In this document: piece after piece, positions 8,107-14,014 of the stretch
How positions within the stretch are numbered: the stretch's first letter is position 1
Layout of the letters: each line of letters starts with the position of its first letter
Source of the DNA: Microcystis aeruginosa LEGE 91341
GTDB taxonomy: Bacteria; Cyanobacteriota; Cyanobacteriia; Cyanobacteriales; Microcystaceae
Assembly: GCF_015206885.1 (NCBI RefSeq)
Contig: NZ_JADEXY010000040.1
Coordinates: 1-32,318, forward strand
DNA: 32,318 nt
Direction: 5' to 3'
The notes under the pieces: generated by a model
Database searches by the model: none
What the model saw: the letters and a program-made list of their open reading frames with translations, nothing else
Told to the model about the DNA's origin: nothing
Position numbers and translations under genes: made by a program

Positions 8107-10263
8107 TCAGGTGCTTAGGTTTGCTAATTGTTCCTGAATATTAGCTTGAGTAGAGAGTTTTTCGGATTTTTCCCATAGAGCGTTAAAGATACTTTTATCT
8201 GTCTCGACAACTCTTGTTTGATAGGAAATATAACCTGATTCTGTTTGACCATTCATAGTTCTTCTCGCTGTAAAAGAATTTCTTGGAACAGATAAGTTTT
8301 CGCTAATTAATAGGTTGGTATTATCCCAACAATAGCCTTCAACATTTTTGGCTTTTTCATGACAAATACAAGCAACTTCTATGCCAGAGTTAAGTTGTTC
8401 CTGAATCACTTGTAAATGCTTTGGAGTCGGAACTTCAGGAAGAATAAAAACTCGTTGAATAGAAATCCCTCTTTTGATTAGTTCTTTGTTAACTTCCCAG
8501 AATTTTTGACCAAGGGGATTATCCCACCAGATGGAATCTGTCATGGAGTGAACAGCCAAGATTCGAGATTGACTTTGAGGATCAATGTGTTTGAGTAGTT
8601 GAGCAACCTTTTCTAAACGGGATTCGCCGCTAATTTCAATGTTAATTTCAGGCATAATTGTGTTAGTCAAAATTGTGCCATCAAGGAGGGTTAGATTATT
8701 TTCATCTAATTTAACATCGGTCAAGTTAGCTCCCGTTAGATTAGCTTTGCTCAAATCGGCATGACTTAAATTGGCTCCTGTTAAATCAGCATTAGTTAAA
8801 TTAACCCTCGAAAGATTAGCCTGACTGAAGTTACATCCCATCAATTTTGCATCGGAAAGATTGGCCTCACCATCCATTAAATTAACTTGGCTGAAATTCA
8901 GTCCCCGAAAATCTCGTTCGCCAATTTTGTGCAAATATGTCAATTCTTTCGTGCTATGAATATCAGGGTGATATTCCTTGGGTGCATAAACGGCAATCAT
9001 CGCTTTGACGTAGGCGAAAAAATAAGCCTTGAGAATATTTTCATGGGTGTGGATGGTAATAACTTCTTTCCCATCATACTCGACCACCGCCTTGACAGTT
9101 GTGGCTCCTTGTTGACCCGGTGTCAAGTTGGCCAAATAGATAGATGTAAGGGTATGTTTAACCTCAACTAAATGAGCTAGAGCCTCATTAAAAGCAGTAC
9201 AAAGTGCATCTACTGAACCTTTTTTAAAGGCTGATTCAGTGTAACGCTCTTGGGTTTTTGTATTACATAGGATAACTGTCGCAGAAGTTAAATTGTTATT
9301 GGCACAGAGAATTTCAAAGTTCTCAATTTTCCAGCCTTGAAAAAGCAAAAGATTATCTTCAAAGAATAAGTTTTGTTGAGGCTCGTTTTCTAAAAGCTGA
9401 TTGAGTTTTACTTTCTCATGTTCCATGGCAGCTTTACCGATATTTTTGAGAGTTCTTTCGATAGAAGCTGGCGAGGTATCTTTCCCTAAAGACTGTAAGA
9501 ATAGGGAAGGAGAACCCACAAAAGGATACCCACTGGCAATGAATTCTCGATCTCTGATGGTGATAATACCTGCTAGGCTATACTTTCTGGCAATCTCAAC
9601 TTGAATTGCCGTTTTTAAATTAACGTTGGGATATTTTTCTAGGTCAATTTCTTTCAAGTTAACTTGACCGACGTTAATCTTACTCAGAAGTTCAATGATC
9701 GAACGATTGGCATCTTTTCTAGATTTCAGATTTTTGATATCATGCCAAATTTTGATTAATCCCATTTCGCCGATGTAAGGATTAATTTTTCCCTCTAAAA
9801 CAAGTCCCATAACCCTAGTCGCTTCACTGTTAAGAGTCGTCTGATTTCGTAATAAAAACTCTTCAATCAGAGCAGCGTCAATTAAGACTTTTGGAGCTTG
9901 AGAATTGTTATCTTTTAATTGGAATACTTCTAAGTTACCCAGAAAAAAATTAATATTTATACTAGGATGATTAGTAACTTTACGCAAACTAAACTTGATT
10001 TCGTACTGCACAAAATCACCAGATTCGTTTTCGAGATTATTTCTCAAATCCCAAAGTTTTTTAATCACTTGAGGCTCAGGATATTCTCCTAATTTCCTTA
10101 TGATTTCAGCACGGCGATCGCTATCCTGTTCATTGTCTAGTTGAGCTAACAAATCATTAATAATGTCAGCACGGGGAGTGACCGATGTTGGTATCTCGCA
10201 CAATAACTCTGTGTTTTCCATTTTTAAATCAATCTCCTTGATTGGTGGTCTTCTCATCCGCAC
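8107..10263 (-). CDS. Multidomain protein: HEAT-like, LeuA-regulatory-like, pentapeptide repeats, C-terminal alpha/beta domain
   Basis: Not a recognised family as a whole. N-terminus (about 30-95) has a HEAT-like helical pair (RRAEIIRKLGEYPEPQVIKKLWDL). Residues about 315-425 resemble the regulatory (dimerisation) domain of 2-isopropylmalate synthase: SATVILCN, KKGSVDALCTAFNEAL, then VKAVVEYDGKEV and a helix ENILKAYFFAYVKAM. No LeuA catalytic barrel is present. Residues about 448-530 are pentapeptide repeats (ANLSxADL, ANLTGANL). The last about 180 residues look alpha/beta (RILAVHSMT..WW, GISIQRVFIL, Q..LNSGIEVACI) and end in a helix; the layout recalls PLD-like or sensor domains but no HKD motif is visible. 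GTG start at 10263 overlaps the upstream stop by one base. In-frame ATGs at 10257 and 10221 are alternatives, and the latter has AAGGAG 12 nt upstream. Second gene of an operator-preceded operon. Confidence 0.8.
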   Translation of the reverse strand: MRMRRPPIKEIDLKMENTELLCEIPTSVTPRADIINDLLAQLDNEQDSDRRAEIIRKLGEYPEPQVIKKLWDLRNNLENESGDFVQYEIKFSLRKVTNHPSININFFLGNLEVFQLKDNNSQAPKVLIDAALIEEFLLRNQTTLNSEATRVMGLVLEGKINPYIGEMGLIKIWHDIKNLKSRKDANRSIIELLSKINVGQVNLKEIDLEKYPNVNLKTAIQVEIARKYSLAGIITIRDREFIASGYPFVGSPSLFLQSLGKDTSPASIERTLKNIGKAAMEHEKVKLNQLLENEPQQNLFFEDNLLLFQGWKIENFEILCANNNLTSATVILCNTKTQERYTESAFKKGSVDALCTAFNEALAHLVEVKHTLTSIYLANLTPGQQGATTVKAVVEYDGKEVITIHTHENILKAYFFAYVKAMIAVYAPKEYHPDIHSTKELTYLHKIGERDFRGLNFSQVNLMDGEANLSDAKLMGCNFSQANLSRVNLTNADLTGANLSHADLSKANLTGANLTDVKLDENNLTLLDGTILTNTIMPEINIEISGESRLEKVAQLLKHIDPQSQSRILAVHSMTDSIWWDNPLGQKFWEVNKELIKRGISIQRVFILPEVPTPKHLQVIQEQLNSGIEVACICHEKAKNVEGYCWDNTNLLISENLSVPRNSFTARRTMNGQTESGYISYQTRVVETDKSIFNALWEKSEKLSTQANIQEQLANLST

Positions 10264-10679
10264 TAATTGTGTCTGACAGTAAAAGACTGCTCTAATTGAG
10301 AATTTTCAGCGTAGCGTGTTCGCAAAACTCTCACTAATTCATCGTCATTAATGTCAACAAAATAGCCCTTTTTAAAGAGAACTCTTCTTAAAGAAGTAAT
10401 TCCCACCCGCTCATCTAACTCAAGGTAATCCTTAAGATGGGATCCTAGGTTTTTGTTGAAATCCGCGTTTAGATTTTTTTGGCTATGATTGAACATTTCA
10501 GCCAAGTCATCGGCGGAATAAAGTCCTGTAGCCGCCAGATAGAAAATAATTTTGTATTTTTCAGATGGGGGTTCGATTTTTTCCAATAAAGCTTGTAGCT
10601 TGGGTATATCCAAACCACAGTTTCTTGCCTGCTTTTGGGCATCGCATAGTGATGGGGGAGTTGACGAGAGCGTCTTCAT
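10263..10679 (-). CDS. 138-aa protein with HTH-like core
   Basis: Unrecognised. The middle (about 42-85: YKIIFYLAATGLYSADDLAEM, then HSQKNLNADFNKNLGSHLKDYL) has the spacing of a helix-turn-helix, with a short turn after AATGLYS. It is followed by a probable wing or second helical unit (ITSLRRVLFKKGYFVDI). No membrane segment or signal. The stop TAG shares its G with the GTG start of the 718-aa gene, so the two are almost certainly co-translated. An array of five near-palindromic sites lies 44 to 145 bp upstream of its ATG, which fits a role as self-regulating DNA-binding protein; equally it could be an adaptor or effector-associated helical domain of a conflict system. DNA binding is inference only. 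Confidence 0.65.
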   Translation of the reverse strand: MKTLSSTPPSLCDAQKQARNCGLDIPKLQALLEKIEPPSEKYKIIFYLAATGLYSADDLAEMFNHSQKNLNADFNKNLGSHLKDYLELDERVGITSLRRVLFKKGYFVDINDDELVRVLRTRYAENSQLEQSFTVRHN

Positions 10680-10722
10680 GGCTGTATTTTCGAGCTAGTT
10701 CGCATATTTTGAAATGAAGTAC

Positions 10723-10825
10723 CAACAATTATTGTTTAATGATAGCAACAATTATTGGTTTAGCTTTGCAACAATTGTTGGTTTGAAGCCAATAATTGTT
10801 GGTTTAACTTTGCAATATTTATTGG
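10723..10825. promoter_or_regulatory. Array of five near-palindromic 12-bp sites
   Basis: Sites start at 10723, 10746, 10769, 10790 and 10813: CAACAATTATTG, CAACAATTATTG, CAACAATTGTTG (perfect palindrome), CAATAATTGTTG and CAATATTTATTG. Steps are 23, 23, 21 and 23 bp, about two helical turns, so the sites face nearly the same side of the DNA. Most are followed by GGTTT, making a degenerate 23-bp direct repeat with a palindromic core. Position directly upstream of the 138-aa/718-aa operon suggests operators; an iteron-like replication or maintenance role is an alternative. Confidence 0.7.
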
Positions 10826-10902
10826 TTGATATCCTTACAGTAAGTGATTATATTATGGATACCATTAGAGAAGATGGAGCGATAGTAAAAAACAGTACAA
10901 AA

Positions 10903-10936
10903 AAGCTGGATCAAGTGTTGGCGCACTGCCCAGCTT
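10903..10936. other. Stem-loop AAGCTGG / CCAGCTT
   Basis: A 7-bp outer stem (10903-10909 with 10930-10936) encloses a possible inner stem AGTG/CACT. It lies between the operator array and the end of the 50-aa minus-strand gene and could be that transcript's 3' structure, although no T-run follows. Confidence 0.4.
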
Positions 10937-10956
10937 GAATTAGGTAAACGTTCTAC

Positions 10957-11109
10957 CTACCGCTTCTTCCCGTCTTGATTATCTCCACCCTGACGTTTTG
11001 CTAGTTCGTTGATGGTGTAGATAAAAACGTAGTCGTAGGGATGAATCTTCCCGACAGCTACGCCGTAAGCAAGGGAGCTTAGGAGCATGACAGTGAGTAA
11101 GTTCTTCAT
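10957..11109 (-). CDS. 50-aa putative membrane or secreted peptide
   Basis: This short frame has a near-perfect ribosome binding site, AGGAGGT, 8 nt before the ATG, the strongest in the window. The peptide begins MKNLLTVMLLSSLAYGVAVG, a hydrophobic segment suited to a signal peptide or membrane anchor. A short polar part (KIHPYDYVFIYTINELAKR) follows, then a charged tail (QGGDNQDGKKR). I recognise no family. It lies between the operator array of the 138/718-aa operon and the divergent plus-strand gene set starting at 11369, in an accessory block. The size and shape would suit a membrane toxin, a small regulator or a phage-like lysis peptide; none can be chosen from sequence. Confidence 0.65.
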   Translation of the reverse strand: MKNLLTVMLLSSLAYGVAVGKIHPYDYVFIYTINELAKRQGGDNQDGKKR

Positions 11110-11368
11110 ATTGATTGACCTCCTGGCTTCTTAGTCCACTAATAAGGTTTTTAAGTCTCCTGGTGGGCTGTTGAGAGGGCTAATCCCGATGATGCGAAGC
11201 TAGGAGAGGGCCAGTATCCTCACGGGTGCTGGCTCTTTACTCATATCATGCCCGCATCTTAGCCCATGAGGGTAGATTGAGTCAAGCTAATAATGTTAGG
11301 GATTCCTGACACGAGGAGCAAAACACTACTAGACAAAAACAAAGATCCTGATCAAATCAACCTTAGCC
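11110..11368. promoter_or_regulatory. Divergent intergenic region with a long imperfect stem
   Basis: Separates the 50-aa minus gene and the 78-aa plus gene. Around 11205-11238 the arms with cores GCCAG (11210-11214) and CTGGC (11229-11233) pair imperfectly over about ten positions. On the minus strand this would sit in the 5' leader of the 50-aa gene, on the plus strand upstream of the 78-aa gene. I see no known riboswitch and no clear promoter pair. Confidence 0.35.
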
Positions 11369-11605
11369 ATGAAAGCACTTAGCCACAAAACAGAAGATTT
11401 GAGTATAGCCGATGTCTCATCCTATTACCCCGATCAATGGGTGGTCGTAGAGATCACTGGTCGCGACAAATATGGCTGGCCAGAGAAAGGTAAGGTTATT
11501 GGGTATTCAGACGATAAACATAAGCTTATACAAGAAACTAAACATTTGAAGGGAGACTTATATTTGTTTTATACAGGTCCTGTTGACGGAAGTAAAGTTG
11601 CTTAA
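11369..11605 (+). CDS. 78-aa hypothetical protein upstream of an aspartyl-protease gene
   Basis: Function unknown. The sequence (SSYYPDQWVVVEITGRDKYGWPEKGKVIGYSDDK, then LKGDLYLFYTGPV) is a compact beta-rich domain without membrane segments or Cys clusters. It resembles a group of small cyanobacterial proteins whose genes commonly sit just before retropepsin-like proteases (from memory, not checked), as here, where the protease frame follows within 67 bp. No good ribosome binding site is seen before this ATG. It may be a substrate, partner or inhibitor of the protease. Confidence 0.65.
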   Translation: MKALSHKTEDLSIADVSSYYPDQWVVVEITGRDKYGWPEKGKVIGYSDDKHKLIQETKHLKGDLYLFYTGPVDGSKVA

Positions 11606-11671
11606 AGTTGATAATGAGTCTTGGCTATCAACGCTACAGCTTTTATCCTTACTCCATCATCCTTAATCTAC

Positions 11672-12106
11672 ATGGCCGTCATTGTCGTTGAACATACATT
11701 TGAGGGAGACCACAATCTTGAGAGATTGTCTATGTGGGTGATTCCAGTCACTGTTGAGTTTAACGACAACCAAAGAACGGTTAATGTCCTACTCGATACG
11801 GGGTCACAGGTGACTGTCTTTCATCCAGATTTATTAGACTTTCTAGATTTACCGACATCTCAATCATCTGTTCGGGGAAGTGGTGCAACGGGTAGTTCTC
11901 GGTATAGGACTGCTAGGCTTGATAGACTGGAAATAGGTTCTATTTTGTTTAGTGAAACAGAAGTTTTTTTTGGCTCTATTCCAGGAGTATCCTCAAAATA
12001 CTATATTGATGGGATGTTAGGAGGGGACATTCTCAAAGAATTAAAGGTAATCATTGATTATCCTCAAAAAACTCTTAAACTAGAAAAGCTATTTATTTCG
12101 CTTTAA
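11672..12106 (+). CDS. Retropepsin-like aspartyl protease
   Basis: Single-lobed aspartyl protease fold of about 145 residues, which would work as a dimer. Catalytic motif LLDTGSQVTVF (Asp at about residue 42), then a flap region (GSGATGSSRYRTARLDRLEIGS) and the second signature DGMLGGDIL with the hydrophobic-hydrophobic-Gly pattern, followed by VIIDYPQKTLKLE. No signal peptide, so probably cytosolic. The frame is open back to a TTG at 11621; the ATG at 11672 is chosen because the extra 17 residues look unlike the family, but ATG 11732 (MWVIPVTVEF) is possible. The 78-aa gene lies before it and a Trypco/Pepco-like gene 42 bp after. Substrate unknown. Confidence 0.8.
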   Translation: MAVIVVEHTFEGDHNLERLSMWVIPVTVEFNDNQRTVNVLLDTGSQVTVFHPDLLDFLDLPTSQSSVRGSGATGSSRYRTARLDRLEIGSILFSETEVFFGSIPGVSSKYYIDGMLGGDILKELKVIIDYPQKTLKLEKLFISL

Positions 12107-12148
12107 CGTGGTTTCCTCTATTATTCATCAAGATTTAGGAAAGATTAA

Positions 12149-12469
12149 GTGTCTGATAATCTCCAGCCAACTCAAAAACTCAAAATTGTTTCCTTAGAAC
12201 CTAAAATCGTTTTTGTACAACGAGATGATCTGAGTCGAAATACTGAAAAATCTGGCGAAAGTGAAGATGAGTCCGTGATTTTAGCTCCACTCTTCATCGA
12301 TCCTGAGCAGGCAATTGATGACTTAAGCCAGTTGATTGATAAAGTTCATGATGAGTTTAATAATGCTTGCAAAAAACGGAATCTCGAATGGGAGGCTGAA
12401 TTAGAGTTAGGAATGGAGTTTGGAGTCAAATTTACAGCAAAACTTAAAATATCACCGAAAAAAGAATGA
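12149..12469 (+). CDS. Trypco/Pepco-like small protein (peptidase-associated)
   Basis: 106 residues from a GTG start with AGGAAAG 7 nt upstream. N-terminal strands (KLKIVSLEPKIVFVQ), an acidic linker (KSGESEDESV), a helix (AIDDLSQLIDKVHDEFNNACKKR), then strands WEAELELGMEFGVKFTAKLKIS. The pattern of one long amphipathic helix followed by a (L/V)xLGxxFGVKxxA strand resembles small domains (Trypco, Pepco, EACC1 types) described as constant partners of peptidases in bacterial conflict systems. That likeness is by eye. Here the neighbour is a retropepsin-like protease. No enzymatic motif is present, so a scaffold or adaptor role is likely. Confidence 0.55.
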   Translation: MSDNLQPTQKLKIVSLEPKIVFVQRDDLSRNTEKSGESEDESVILAPLFIDPEQAIDDLSQLIDKVHDEFNNACKKRNLEWEAELELGMEFGVKFTAKLKISPKKE

Positions 12470-12588
12470 ACGGCGATAGCAGACAAAAGATAAGAGATAA
12501 CTATCCTATTCATAAAACCTAAGATTATGTCAAATTTATCCGGGGTTTTAGATATTTTCACCCCATAGCGGCTCGATAACTTACTTTT

Positions 12589-12638
12589 GCAAGAGATTAC
12601 TGATCCTCTTGCCCTATTTTGGTAAAATCAACTATAAT
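12589..12638 (+). promoter_or_regulatory. Candidate nadD promoter with overlapping inverted repeat
   Basis: A consensus -10 TATAAT (12633-12638) lies 18 bp after TTGCCC (12609-12614). A perfect 7-bp inverted repeat GCAAGAG / CTCTTGC (12589-12595 and 12606-12612, 10-nt spacer) overlaps the -35, a good position for a repressor operator. The operon it would drive encodes an NrtR-type regulator of NAD synthesis, the natural candidate ligand-responsive repressor. Confidence 0.55.
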
Positions 12639-12710
12639 GGGGAGAAGTTAATCTTTGCCAAGCTTGAGCAGAGTTAAACTAATCCCTCAGTGAGCAAGCA
12701 ATTGAATCCT

Positions 12711-13277
12711 ATGCTTAAAATTGCCCTTTTTGGAACCAGTGCCGATCCTCCCACTGCCGGTCATCAAGCCATACTAAAATGGTTATCGGAACAGTACGAT
12801 ATCGTTGCGGTTTGGGCTGCCGATAATCCCTTTAAAAATCATCAAACCAGTCTCGAACATCGTCTGAGGATGTTAAATTTGCTCATCCGGGATATTCAAC
12901 CCCCAAGGGATAATATACAACTGCGACGAGAATTAAGCGATCGACGTAGCTTAATTAGTGTGGAAAAAGCGCAAGCAATTTGGGGAGAACAGGAGGAATA
13001 TACCCTAGTCATTGGTTCCGATTTAGCTGGACAAATTAGGCACTGGTATCGCAGCCAAGAATTACTAGAAAAAGTCAAAATTCTCGTGATTCCCCGTCCC
13101 GGATATCCTATTAATCAAGATGATATTGAACAACTGCAAACATTAGGGGGTGATTGTCTGATTGCCGATGTCTTTGCTCCGGCTGTATCATCAACAGATT
13201 ATCGAGAAAAAGGCGATAAACAGGCTGTTCCTGCACCGATTAAAGATTATATCGAAGGTCAAAAACTTTACGCATGA
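12711..13277 (+). CDS. nadD: Nicotinate-nucleotide adenylyltransferase
   Basis: Transfers AMP from ATP to nicotinate mononucleotide, giving deamido-NAD. The nucleotidyltransferase signature GTSADPPTAGH (residues 8-18) supplies the T/H-x-G-H ATP-binding site, and SSTDYREK near the C-terminus is the ISSTxIR-type motif. 188 residues is normal. I use the ATG at 12711 because the family begins MxKIALFGTSADPP; an in-frame GTG at 12690 would add seven residues. The stop overlaps the next start (ATGA at 13274), so it is coupled to the regulator gene, followed by nadE: a complete last-two-steps NAD module. Confidence 0.9.
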   Translation: MLKIALFGTSADPPTAGHQAILKWLSEQYDIVAVWAADNPFKNHQTSLEHRLRMLNLLIRDIQPPRDNIQLRRELSDRRSLISVEKAQAIWGEQEEYTLVIGSDLAGQIRHWYRSQELLEKVKILVIPRPGYPINQDDIEQLQTLGGDCLIADVFAPAVSSTDYREKGDKQAVPAPIKDYIEGQKLYA

Positions 13278-14002
13278 AACCGCTAAATACCCTAGCTAAT
13301 AAATCTCTAGCTGATTTTAAAGTCGGAGTTGATAACGTGATCTTTTCCGTTGATACCCAATTAAATCGGCTGCTGGTGCTTCTGATTAAACGACGGGAAG
13401 AACCTTTTAGTAATTACTGGAGTTTACCCGGAACTTTAGTGAGAAATGGGGAATCACTGGAAACGGCAGCCTATCGAATTTTAGCCGAGAAAATTAGCGT
13501 CAATAATCTCTATCTGGAACAGTTATATACTTTTGGCAGTCCAGAGGGAGATTCCCCAGCAGCAGCCGAGAGTTTTGGGAAACGTTATCTATCGGTGAGT
13601 TACTTCGCTTTAGTGCGGTTTGAAGAAGCAAAATTAATCACTGAACGGGATTATAATATCACTTGGTATATGATTGATAAAGTGCCAGATTTAGCCTTTA
13701 ATCACGGTCAAATTTTAGCTTATGGCTGGCGAAGATTACGCAATAAAGTAGAGTATAGTCCCGTCGCTTTTGAGGTTTTACCAGAATTATTTACTTTAAA
13801 TGATCTTTATCAATTTTATGAGACAATTTTAGGTAAAAATTTTAGTGATTATTCTAACTTCAGAAATCGGCTATTGAAATTAGGATTTCTCAAAGATATG
13901 GGTTTAAAAGTCTCTCGTGGTGCCGGTCGTCCGGCTAGTTTATATCGCTTTGATGAAAAAGCTTTTGCTCCCTTTAAAGATCAACCGTTAGTTTTTGTTT
14001 AA
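13274..14002 (+). CDS. nrtR: NrtR-type Nudix-like transcriptional regulator
   Basis: N-terminal Nudix-fold domain (about 15-150) joined to a C-terminal winged-helix domain (about 155-235: LFTLNDLYQFYETILGK, RNRLLKLGFLKD, then GRPASLYRF). This is the architecture of NrtR repressors of NAD metabolism, which use the Nudix domain as an ADP-ribose or NAD-derivative sensor. The Nudix box is broken: where REXXEE is expected there is R68-I-L-A-E72-K73, so hydrolysis is unlikely and a sensing role fits. Located between nadD (ATGA overlap) and nadE (12-bp gap). NrtR control of NAD genes, including in Synechocystis, is described in the literature as I recall it. Confidence 0.85.
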   Translation: MKPLNTLANKSLADFKVGVDNVIFSVDTQLNRLLVLLIKRREEPFSNYWSLPGTLVRNGESLETAAYRILAEKISVNNLYLEQLYTFGSPEGDSPAAAESFGKRYLSVSYFALVRFEEAKLITERDYNITWYMIDKVPDLAFNHGQILAYGWRRLRNKVEYSPVAFEVLPELFTLNDLYQFYETILGKNFSDYSNFRNRLLKLGFLKDMGLKVSRGAGRPASLYRFDEKAFAPFKDQPLVFV

Positions 14003-14014
14003 ATAGGAAAAAAT

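Noticed and set aside
10714-10938. 74-codon plus-strand frame spanning the five palindromic sites
   Set aside because: It is built largely from the 23-bp repeats, whose steps are not multiples of three; no ribosome binding site and no repeated peptide pattern. The DNA array explains it better.
11110-11368. Known riboswitch or integron attC site in the divergent gap
   Set aside because: A stem is present but no conserved riboswitch core or attC end motifs were found.
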